Origin: Prosapia bicincta
Taxonomy: Eukaryota > Arthropoda > Insecta > Hemiptera > Cercopidae
Assembly: GCA_036971475.1 (NCBI GenBank)
Contig: JBAIZL010000001.1
Span: 105,930,350-105,994,349, forward strand
Direction of reading: 5' to 3'
DNA length: 64,000 nt
Part shown: one piece after another, positions 45,796-54,500 of the stretch
How the letters are laid out: each line of letters starts with the position of its first letter
Numbering within the stretch: position 1 is the stretch's first letter
Notes under the pieces: generated by a model
What the model was told of the DNA's origin: nothing
What the model saw: only the letters and a program-made list of their open reading frames with translations
Databases searched by the model: none
Made by a program: the position numbers and the translations under genes

Positions 45796-45797
<2 letters not shown>
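45754..45797 (-). repeat. Inverted fragment of the family A leader and coding start
   Basis: Minus strand: ACTTCATAAAGTCAGTGCAA, CGGAAAAACAATG and TTTAACGTAA. It lies between two (TA)n runs (45703-45753 and 45798-45831) and reads toward the previous module. Confidence 0.85.
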
Positions 45798-45831
<34 letters not shown>

Positions 45832-45834
<3 letters not shown>

Positions 45835-46145
45835 GTTAATATATTACTATTGTAAGTAATTTTATCCACCATTAAGTGCAATAATTTTACCTTGAGTGAT
45901 GAGGCACCTTTCGGTCAATTGACCATTGTCGAATCACTGATGTTTTTCTGTTGTAGATGTTCGGTCTGTGAAGTTGGTGTTTGTTGACGTCAACAAACAC
46001 CAACTTCACAGACCGAACATCTACAACAGAAAAACATCAGTGATTCGACAATGGTCAATTGACCGAAAGGTGCCTCATCACTCAAGGTAAAATTATTGCA
46101 CTTCATGGTGGATAAAATTACTTACAATAGTAATATATTAACTTC
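45832..46145. repeat. Family A palindrome, 157-bp arms, no spacer
   Basis: Arms 45832-45988 and 45989-46145 meet at GACGTC. Each arm contains the 3' non-coding region and about 50 nt of the coding end (sense: CCAACTTCACAGACCGAACA). The axis lies further into the element than in the palindrome at 45437-45652. Confidence 0.93.
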
Positions 46146-46170
46146 ATAAAGTCAGTGCAACGGAAAAACA

Positions 46171-46191
46171 ATGGATAACGTTAAATATCAA

Positions 46192-46235
<44 letters not shown>

Positions 46236-46722
46236 TCCAACCTACAAACCAAACAACGAAATAATAAAATATCTTAATAACACAAACCACAAAACAAATA
46301 CAGAAAAACATAACCTATCAGGAGTTTACAAAATTACATGTAACGACTGCAATGCATTTTACATAGGGAAAACGACCAGATCATTTAAAATAAGATTTGA
46401 AGAACATTACAGAGCATTCAAAAATAAAAATACTAAAGTAAGAAATGTTGCAGCACACCTAATATCACATAAACATGAAATAACAAACTACGAAAATAAC
46501 CTAACCATTCTTGAAATAAATAATAACCCAATAGAATTAAACTCACTAGAAAAGTACCACATTTATAAAAACACACACAACAATTTAATGAACCTACAGA
46601 CCACATATACAGAAGACATACTATATAAAAACATCATACACGCAGATCAAGAGAAAATGCGTGTAACGTCAATAAATACCAACATCACGGACCGAACATC
46701 TACACCAGAAAAATATCAGTGA
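46171..46722 (+). CDS. Penelope-like family A: coding start joined through (TA)n to a GIY-YIG endonuclease
   Basis: The ATG lies 25 nt after the palindrome arm, like other family A starts. The first nine residues are the family head (MDNVKYQEY). An in-frame (TA)n (46194-46231) then encodes alternating Ile/Tyr, and from about residue 30 the sequence is a complete GIY-YIG domain: GVY (about 52-54), CNDC, YIG (about 65-67), Arg in SFKIRFEEH, HLISHKH and Glu in LEKYHIY, ending at 46722. The CxxC plus HxxxxxH set is typical of Penelope-like endonucleases, which nick DNA for target-primed reverse transcription. The reverse transcriptase is missing. The endonuclease residues look intact, so a nuclease-only product is possible; whether it is expressed is unknown. 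Confidence 0.75.
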
Positions 46723-46821
46723 TTCGACAATGGTCAAGTGACCAAAAGGTGCCTCATCACACAAGGTAAAATCATTGCACTTAATGGTGGATAAAATGAC
46801 TTGCAATAGTAATATATTAAC

Positions 46822-46826
<5 letters not shown>
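46723..46826 (+). repeat. 3' non-coding region of Penelope-like family A
   Basis: Starts with GATTCGACAATGGTCAAGTG just after the stop and ends AACTTCAT, running into (TA)n at 46827-46889. It defines the sequence that forms the palindromes and pseudo-LTRs of clusters A1 and A2. Confidence 0.85.

Positions 46827-46889
<63 letters not shown>
46827..46889. repeat. (TA)n tract at the right edge of cluster A2
   Basis: Pure TA run following the 3' end of the endonuclease copy. Confidence 0.95.
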
Positions 46890-46891
<2 letters not shown>

Positions 46892-47616
46892 CCGTGTACA
46901 CTCAATTTTACATTTTATTAACTGCAATATTGTTTTTATTGTAATGGACTTAGTTAACCATATCTAACCATTATATGCCATAGTTCTATATTTTTACCAA
47001 CTGTAATATTGTTCTAATTTTAAAATGACCAGTATAAATATTATTGCCTATGAAAGGTACAAAAAAGATTGTAAATATATGTACAGTAGTGTATAGATAC
47101 TTAAAGAAAGCCTACTGGCTATTGGGGTCATAAGAAAGTACCTACCTTTTACACCCTTTTCCAGGAGGAAATACAGTTGAAATTAGTCAGGACTATGAAA
47201 GAATATGATGAGTCCTGTGCTGCGAAAAATGGAAAATTGTGTCCTCGCTTACCTGAAATAGACAACTGCTCTCGGTTGGGATGAGAGAGAGTCTACTTGA
47301 TCGGTTTAAGCTTAGTTTCAAAAAATGTATCAAAACTTAAAATTTATAAACCAAATACAATATAATAATGTGAACTCAAACACTTTAAAGATAACTTCTT
47401 TAATTTATAAAAAACCTTGATCAAACTTAACTTTGTGTCTACAAAATCTTCTAACAAGTAACACAAATGTTTTGCGATTTAAATAAACTACAGATGGCAA
47501 ACATCCAAATTTAATCAAATCCTATTAGTTTCAAAATCAACACTTGGATGAAACTTTCAAAAGTTTTGTTATAATCTATTTCTAAACAAAACAACATGTT
47601 ATACATACATACATAC

Positions 47617-47626
<10 letters not shown>
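46890..47626. other. Intronic sequence, unassigned
   Basis: No gene or repeat was recognised between cluster A2 and the next (TA)n run. Confidence 0.3.

Positions 47627-47679
<53 letters not shown>
47627..47679. repeat. (TA)n tract
   Basis: Preceded by (CATA)n; pure TA for about 50 bp. Confidence 0.95.
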
Positions 47680-47683
<4 letters not shown>

Positions 47684-47966
47684 TTTATAATTTTCAATTC
47701 ATATACATAATCCTCTTAAGCTATAAATATACTGATTTTTTTGCTAAAAGCGGATTGTTTCTTAAAAATACCAATAAATCATTAGTTTATGATCTAATAA
47801 AAAGCATAGTCCACACATGGAATGCATAATGAATTTATGCAGCCACCAACTAATTTTTCATTATTAGCTAATTCACTTCCAATAAAAATATGGAATGGGC
47901 TCACAAAACTACATTATTTTTTAAAACAAAGGAGAAACCCATTCCCGAGAGATTGGATAATGTTAT

Positions 47967-48025
47967 TTGGATTACAATATTAACTGGAAAAAATTAGTGA
48001 ATGTAACAACAGATGGAATCTCCAA
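47967..48025 (+). pseudogene. Short hAT-like transposase scrap
   Basis: The frame reads DYNINWKKLVNVTTDG, resembling the W.KLV.VTTDGA segment around the first catalytic Asp of hAT transposases. Only about 16 residues support it and the next residues do not fit; it runs into a minisatellite. Confidence 0.35.
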
Positions 48026-48084
48026 ATATGATTGGAAAAAATATCAGTCTTGTAAAATAGAAAGTGATCTACATCATAAAATAG

Positions 48085-48425
48085 ACGTCCACATCATCCC
48101 TATACGCATCCACGTCATATCAATACACATCCACATCATCCCCATACGCATCCACATCCGCATCCACATCATAACAATACACATCCACATCATCCCCATA
48201 CGCATCCACATCATCCCCATACGCATCCACATCATCCCTATACGCATCCACATCATATCAATACACATCCACATCATCCCCATACGCATCCACATCATCC
48301 CTATACGCATCCACATCATATCAATACACATCCACATCATTCCCATACGCATTCACATCATCCCCACACGCATCCACATCATATCAATACACATCCACAT
48401 TATACACTTACACATCCATATCATA
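48085..48425 (+). repeat. 21-bp minisatellite, about 16 copies
   Basis: The unit is CACATCATCCCCATACGCAT plus C; a variant CACATCATATCAATACACAT plus C alternates with it in a partly regular order. Because 21 is a multiple of three, it produces long open frames on both strands (His/Ile-rich, and Met/Trp/Arg-rich), which are by-products. Confidence 0.92.
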
Positions 48426-48508
48426 CCCATATATTGCAGTATCCTCAAAATACATTTGGCAAAAAGTTTCAGAAATCAATCATACTCTAAATATATCATA
48501 AGTAATTA

Positions 48509-49217
48509 TAGTAGAGCGTCAAAAATCCGGAGTGTCGCAAATCCAGATCGGTGTTTTAGCGTGCACGACACTCGGCGTGAAGAGCGCAGTGCTTGGCTCC
48601 ACTACAATACATTTCTAAACTAAATGTTATCCTTAATTATAAATGCAAAGAAAATAAATCAGTTCTGAAAAAATTTGTTATAACTAAATTTAAACTGCAA
48701 CAAACCGTATAATCACGTTTTAAATTTTGTATAGATTTGTATGTTCTGCACTCTAACCAAGACGCATATTGAAACTAATCAGCAAAATAATAAAGTTTAT
48801 TATTAAACTTAATCTTTAGCTTTTTTTCTAATAAGCCTGTATGTTTTAAATATTATTATTCATATGTAATGGCATCTTTTAAATTTTTTATATTTGTTCA
48901 AAAAAAACAATAAAGGACTTTTTCACTCAATAAGTTTGGATCGGTATGTTTTTTTTAGCTTTCTGTGCTATGTATTAGTATGTACATTATATGTTATTTC
49001 ACTAAATTCTTTTGTATTTTTTAAGCTCTTTGAGGTCTATTTTGTAATAATTCCTGGTTGAATTCGAACTTATACGATACTCTAAGCATTAAAATACATT
49101 ATAGTAAACAAAATATCAAAAATACGCAACAGTTTAAAAGCCGTTTGAAAATCCGGATAAATTAGTAGTCCGGATATGTCCCAATCCCAATTGAACCGGA
49201 TTCACAACGTTTTACTG
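48509..49217. mobile_element. Short pogo/Tigger-type element
   Basis: The left end TAGTAGAGCGTCAAAAATCC and the right end read inverted (CAGTAAAACGTTGTGAATCC) share the pattern AGTA.A.CGT...AATCCGG. TA flanks both ends (48507-48508 and 49218-49219). The 709-bp interior shows further ATCCGG words near both ends and no transposase. Confidence 0.7.
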
Positions 49218-49726
49218 TATTTCATTAACTAAGTGTAAACTGTTAACTTACGTCCTGATGAGTTTTGAAAAAATCGTTTCATTGACGAAGCTAATCTGCC
49301 AATGCCAGCAATCCCTCATGTTCCAAGTGTACGATTTATTGGTATGGGATAGGCGTGGGTTGTGCACTATGTAATGGAAAAAAGTGTTCGATCCGAAGTA
49401 TGTGTGGTCAAAAACTATTTTTCTGACTCGATAAATTTTTTTTAAATTATTTTAAAAAATCGCCTTTTGAATCAGAAATTAATGATTTTAGAAATAAATA
49501 GTAATTTCTAAATGATGAAACATCTGAACGAACTTTATTTGTGCTACAAAGTAGAAAGTTTTAAATTTAATAAAGTCAATACATCTGGAGAACATGGAAA
49601 ACCTTTCCTATAAATGTAACAGCTATTACATTCTATAGTAACAGCCAGCTATTCATAAATTCTTAAAAAAATTAACTAGCTATTCAATTAGATATGATAA
49701 GCAAAACAACAAAGACTGTTTAATAC
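49218..49726. other. Start of the large intron, with an exon-like stretch
   Basis: Minus strand 49390-49257 ends in CAGGAC|GTAAGT, a consensus donor, and is less A/T-rich than its surroundings (open for about 40 codons). Inclusion between exons 1 and 2 would break the CUE domain, so if real it belongs to another transcript form. Confidence 0.25.
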
Positions 49727-49834
49727 CTTGCGAATGCATTCACTGACTATTCTATCTGGTACTGCAGGAAATTTCTGTTTTAGCTCATGGAACAGTTGCA
49801 TTATAGAGATGTTTGAGCAAAGGCACTCAGCCAT
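49727..49834 (-). CDS. TAB2: TAB2/TAB3-like adaptor, first coding exon (N-terminal half of CUE domain)
   Basis: Reading the minus strand, an ATG at 49834 (context GAGATGG, purine at -3 and G at +4) opens 36 codons that end at an AAG|GTATTA splice donor in phase 0. The peptide contains LFHELKQKFPAVPDRIVSEC, which matches the first two helices of the CUE ubiquitin-binding domain of TAB2/TAB3; KFP stands at the usual MFP-like position. An in-phase continuation of the same domain begins the exon at 26721. In animals TAB2/3 tie the TAK1 MAP3 kinase to K63-linked polyubiquitin; in Drosophila the homologue acts in the Imd immune and JNK pathways. Upstream is a splice acceptor (TTTTAG|G) at about 49868, so the 5' UTR is split and its first exon is not identified. 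The joined domain makes the family call strong; TAB2 versus TAB3 cannot be decided, as invertebrates usually have one gene. Confidence 0.88.
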
Positions 49835-49867
49835 CTCACTCTCCAGTCCTCAGCATGGCCGCATTGC
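49835..49867 (-). promoter_or_regulatory. 5' UTR end of the TAB2/3 start exon, with two short upstream ORFs
   Basis: Between the acceptor and the start codon lie 33 nt with two earlier ATGs. The first is in frame with the main start but meets TGA after four codons. The second opens a six-codon frame whose TGA lies one base before the main ATG (TGAGATG). This arrangement places termination and re-initiation next to each other and could lower or tune translation. It is seen directly in the sequence; any effect is inference. Confidence 0.5.
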
Positions 49868-50921
49868 CTAAAACATAATCAAACAAGTTAATGAGAGAAC
49901 TGTGTATAGAATGAAATGCTAGAAATGTTATAAATTTATAATGACTGCAATTTAGTTTTCATTACATTTTAGTTTATAAAATTAACAATGTACCCTTTCT
50001 GGGAACTAGTTCACTATTTTTACTTAAGTATTTATTTGAGTAAACATTGTATACACATACTTTCCTCAATGTTTAAATTATAAGGTTAAAATCCTTACTA
50101 TATGTATATGGCAAAGGTATAATTAATTAAAAACCAAGCCATTAATATGAAAGAGAATAAATGAATTAGACAGACCAGTGTGACTACCGTGTAAATTTTA
50201 CTTCTTCATAATCTAGAATCAAAGACAAGGTTTTCAGGATTAAACTTTAAGAACATTCAGTAATTGATTAATGACTACATATTGAAAATAAGTGTAACAC
50301 AGCTCTAAAACAACTCTTGACAAATGTGGACCACCATAAGAGCCATCAATCTAGCTTAAGTGACAGCTGGAGCAATTAACTATACTTAGCCTAGGAGACA
50401 GAAATTCTCTAAATTTACCAACAAAATTCTTCAAGATATGTGATTGGTTTTATTTTCAAAATAATAAAAATAGTTTTTTATCTACAATGTTAGCATATTT
50501 GTTCAAGTTAAAACACTTGGTTTGAAAATCTCAGTAAAAATATAGAAATTCTCTAGATGCTACATAAAAATTAGGAGTAGATATTTAAAATTAATTTAGA
50601 TGAATCGATATATTTTTTCTAAATATTACTGGAGTGTATTAAAATACAAATATTAAACCAAGTAAATATTAAACTCGGTTGTATTAATTTGACTCATTTT
50701 ATTCATTTTTCAGTAGGTAAAACCAGTCATATATTTACTTTGAAACAATTCAAAGAAAAATACACATTTTTAATAATATGGATACCATATGAAGAAAAAC
50801 AAAAATAAATAAGTGTGGAAGTTATGGATTAGAGGTAGAACTTAAAAGTTCTAATAGATAACCACGAGGAAAATGAGTAGAAGGACAGTGAGGGATTTTT
50901 TATAAATTGTAACAGTGTATA
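49868..50921. other. 5' flank or 5' UTR intron of the TAB2/3 gene
   Basis: Begins at the acceptor upstream of the start exon. No promoter or non-coding exon could be fixed. Confidence 0.35.
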
Positions 50922-52238
50922 CGAGGTGTGGCTAGAAAAAAACCGAACTGATGCTATAAAAAAATTTTATTTTTCATTATTTACAATTTGATGTTATATC
51001 CTTCAATGTACTCTCCTCCTCGGTCTATACACTGCTCCATACGAATTTTCCACTGTTCATAGCAATGCTGCAGATCATTTTCGGTAAGTCCATACATTAC
51101 TTCCGTCGCTTTTACTTTTACTGCTTCAACACTCTCAAATCTAGTTCCTTTCAAAGCTGACTTGACTTTAGGGAAAAGAAAAAAATCACAGGGGGCCAAA
51201 TCAGGTGAGTAGGGTGGATGGTCTAAAATGGGAATGTTGTGATTGGCTAAAAACGTCTTCACTGACAACGCATTGTGAGCTGGAGTGTTGTCTTGGTGCA
51301 GGATCCATGTCTATTTTTCCACAAATCGTTCCGTTTTCTCCGTACTCGCTCACGTAGGGTAGTCAGAACGCGAATGTAGTAATGCTGATTCACAGTTTGT
51401 CCCTCTGGTACCCAATCAATGTGTACAATCCCTTTGACATAAAAAAAAACAATCATCATTGCCTTGAATTTCGATTTTGACATTCGTGCTTTTTTTGTCG
51501 TGGAGAATCAGGAGATTTCCAATGCATCAATTGGCGTTTGGTTTCGGGTCGTAAGTAAAAAATCATGATTCATCACAAGTAATAACATTTTGTAAAAAGG
51601 TGGGATCACTTTCAATGTTTTCTAGGATGTCAGAACAAATCCTTCTTCGGCGTTCCTTCTGTTCAATTGTGAGACACTTTGGAACCATTTTTGCACACAC
51701 TTTGTTCATGTTAAAACTTTCATGAAGAATCTACCTAACACTTTCCTTCTCATTTCCTGTCAACTCAGACATTGCTCGGATTGTTAAACGGCGATCTTCT
51801 CGAACAAGTTTACCGATTTTTTCAATGTTTGCATCAGTTTTTGCTGAAAATGGTCTGCCAGTGCGAGCGTCATCCCTTGTGTCTTCGTGGCCATATTTAA
51901 ATCGTTTAAACCACTCAAACACTTGTGTTCGCGATAAACAATCATCGCCGTACACTTGTTGCAACATTACATACGTTTCACTTGCAGATTTTCCAAGTTT
52001 GAAAAGAAATTTGGTGTTAACACGTTGTTCTTTCTGTACACTCAACATTTTTCCGACACACAGACAAAACGTCAACTACTTAGAACAGACGCCACGGGCA
52101 GACTGAGTGCAGGAGGCACATGAAACTCGAGCAGTAGGCAGAGCGATAATCACGTGACAGGCCAGGCGACTTTCCGCCTTGTTGCATTCGTTTTATTGTT
52201 TCACCTGTGCTAGTTCGGTTTTTTCTAGCCTCATCTCG
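50922..52238 (-). mobile_element. mariner element, near full length (1317 bp)
   Basis: Left end CGAGGTGTGGCTAGAAAAAA and right end read inverted (CGAGATGAGGCTAGAAAAAA) form terminal repeats of about 30 bp, both followed by CCGAACT. TA lies outside each end. A broken transposase fills the minus strand. Length and ends are normal for mariner. Confidence 0.93.
50981..52048 (-). pseudogene. mariner transposase, disrupted
   Basis: From the ATG at 52048, about 355 codons are spread over several frames. The N-terminus has the HTH region (RVNTKFLFKLGKSASETYVM, then TQVFEWFKRFKYG). The catalytic parts are TCDES, HQDNTPAHNA and PPYSPDLAPCDFFLFP, giving the D, D and D of the mariner D,D34D triad, plus VPEGQTVNQHYY between. 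A stop after GNEKESVR (51733), a stop next to TCDES and at least two frameshifts disable it. All three Asp are still readable, so decay is recent to moderate. Confidence 0.9.
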
Positions 52239-52381
52239 TAGAGCAGAAACTTGGACACTATCAGGAACTGAGAGGAAATAACTAATGAATTCGAAATATG
52301 AATTTGGACAAATTTTAATAAATGTATAAGTAAAATTAAACTCAAATAATGTGTGAAAAAAATACTGCACTGTTAATAATA

Positions 52382-53770
52382 CTGTAATACCTTGTACTTA
52401 CGCGATAGGTGGAACTGAGCGATAGCTGTGTAAATCGAATTTGCTTAAGTTGGGGTCTAATTTTAAATACAGTCATACAGGAATCATATTTAATTGGGAC
52501 CAAAGACTAAATAAACTAATAATTTAGAAGAAATTGTGTATGTATTAAATTCTTAAATACAATATGTAACAAAAGTTATATTATATACATACTTATTGCA
52601 AAGAAGTAAGTAAATAGAGGTTATTTTGACATAAAAGGCTTCATAGAATTTCATTTGATGAATGTTTTCTTCTCACACAGAATTTGATCGTAACTCTAAT
52701 TTTTTTTGTTTTGTGGCAGAAATACTCTCTTTCTTGGAGTCTGTGTTTTCCAAAATTTGTAAGGCTTGCTCAATTAAACTAAGGCCTTTTGTTAAGTTTC
52801 TAACAGTCATTTCAACTTCTACGTCAACTGGGTCTAAAGAATCTGAATTTTTAAGATTTTGCTCTTGCTCACGCATTTCTATGAGCTCATCAATTAATTG
52901 CTAGTTCTTGGTTGTGTAAATCCAGCAGTTTTTGAACGTCATCACTATCCACTTCTAAATTGAGTTGCCTGGCAAAACCGACAACTTCTTCAATCAGATC
53001 AGCAATTTCATCAGACTCTAGCGCTGATTCCGCTTGAGTATCAGCAGTAAAAAAAAAATAGACACACCTTTTTTCTAACGCCATTCAAAGTTTTTTGTGA
53101 AATCTCATTCCAAGATTGTTAAATGATTATCAAAGCATCTAAAACACTGAATTGTTTCCAAAAATTTCAACAGAGAGCTCACTCTCTCATAGCTTCATGC
53201 TGATGCGCTAATGATCATTTTGTGTAATAAGCTTTAAATGTTTTGATGACTCCCTGATCCATCGGTTGAAGCAAACTAGTTGTGTTTGGTGGAAAAAATA
53301 TCATTTTCACGCGTGTATCAAAATTAATTAATGTAGTAGTAGGGTGCATTGTTAATTAATAAGAATCACTTTAAAAGGAATTTGTTTATACCAACAATAA
53401 CGTTCGACTTGAGGTATGAAATTATGACCAAATCAGTCCTCAAAAAAAGAAGCTGTCATCCAAGCCTTCCGATCTGACCTCCAAATCACGGGGAAGCTAG
53501 CTTTAGAAATATTCTTTAATTCCCTTGGATTTTCTGAGCGATGAACTATGTGAGGTTGCAACTTATAGTCAACAGCTGCATTTCCGCCAACCATCACTGT
53601 CAATCGGTCTTTGGCGACCTTAAGATTTGGAAATATTTACTCTTCATGCGCTATAAAAGTTTTTTTGGGGAATTTTCTTTCATAGCCCGCCAGTTTCTGC
53701 GTCACTTGATCAGCATGTTTAAAACCACGTAACTTGGGAAGACGGGGTAGCGGAAGTTGAGGTATTACTG
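52382..53770 (-). mobile_element. Tigger-type element (1389 bp)
   Basis: Left end CTGTAATACCTTGTACTTAC and right end read inverted (CAGTAATACCTCAACTTCCG) match well; TA flanks both ends. The minus strand carries the central and C-terminal parts of a transposase. It lies 143 bp right of the mariner. Confidence 0.85.
52650..53760 (-). pseudogene. Tigger transposase, N-terminally truncated and disrupted
   Basis: In order on the minus strand: GFKHADQVTQKLAGYERK, VAKDRLTVMVGGNAAVDYKL, ASFPVIWRSDRKAWMTASFF, VERYC, NNAPYY, FPPNTTSLLQPMDQGVI, then the acidic tail (EIADLIEEVVGFARQLNLEV, DVQKLLDLHNQELA). This is a textbook Tigger/CENPB-type DDE domain and tail. The usual DNAP is NNAP with a nearby frameshift, removing the second catalytic Asp; the helix-turn-helix start is missing. 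Confidence 0.88.
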
Positions 53771-54069
53771 TACATCATCTTCATTGCATGTTACTATATT
53801 TACGTGGTATTAATTATAGCTAAACTAGATTGCAAATTATGAACCGGTTTACTGTATATCAGGTTAAGGCCTAAATGTTAGTCAACACACAAATTAGACA
53901 ACTTTTCAACTTTTACATTAAAGGCATCAATTAATCAGAAAAATGGATAAAAACTTTGGAAAAACAAATAAATAAGAAAATAATTGAATAAAAGAAATGA
54001 AATAGCAGATGTGAATAATGTTTAAGAAAAGAAGGAAGAGGTTTGTAACAAAATTGCTCCGACAAATAT

Positions 54070-54350
54070 ACTGAATTTTAGCAGAACAACTCCTAGAGTC
54101 AGCACAGCTACCAAACAGGTCAAATTCTGGACGAACATCCATTTCAACAGATTCGCCTCTACACCTACAAGGGAAATATTGGGGCTACTTTATTTGAAAA
54201 AATTCCATATATACTGAATTTTAGCAGAACAACTCCTAGAGTCAGCACAGCTACCAAACAGGTCAAATTCTGGACGAACATCCATTTCAACAGATTCGCC
54301 TCTACACCTACAAGGGAAATATTGGGGCTACTTTATTTGAAAAAATTCCA
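54070..54350 (+). repeat. 143-bp tandem duplication
   Basis: CTGAATTTTAGCAGAACAAC occurs at 54071 and 54214, and the two 143-bp units are nearly identical. The duplicated part lies just before and into the piggyBac fragment. Confidence 0.93.
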
Positions 54351-54500
54351 TCAACATCAAAAGCTAGGCCTTCAAGACGATGTAAAGTTTGTACAGAACA
54401 GGGGAAAAGGAAAGAAACTGTATATCAGTGCAAAAAATGTAAAGTTCCACCACATTTGGCGGACTGTTTTGAAATTTATCATACCCAGACAAACTATTAA
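54335..54500 (+). pseudogene. piggyBac transposase C-terminal cysteine-rich domain
   Basis: The frame reads EKIPSTSKARPSRRCKVCTE, then QGKRKETVYQCKKCKVPPHL and ADCFEIYHT. The RRC.VC...G.RKET.Y.C..C...PC(F)..YHT pattern is the C-terminal zinc-binding domain of piggyBac transposases. Only the last 50 or so codons are found; the DDD core is absent. Confidence 0.85.

Larger units (their letters stand above)
26722..49726 (-). other. Intron of the TAB2/3 gene, 23.0 kb, repeat-filled
   Basis: It is bounded by the donor at 49726 (GTATTA) and the acceptor at 26722 (ending TTTGAG). Both flanking exons are in phase 0, so the CUE domain is cut cleanly between codons. The intron holds the (TA)n blocks, the Penelope-like copies at 38.6-39.7 and 45.4-46.9 kb, several DNA-transposon remnants and fold-back repeats described separately. 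Confidence 0.8.

Noticed and set aside
48074..48352. Met/Trp/Arg-rich minus-strand frame and the His/Ile-rich plus-strand frame
   Set aside because: Both are by-products of a 21-bp minisatellite.
48085..48425. CRISPR-like array
   Set aside because: The repeats are contiguous without unique spacers and the setting is a eukaryotic genome.
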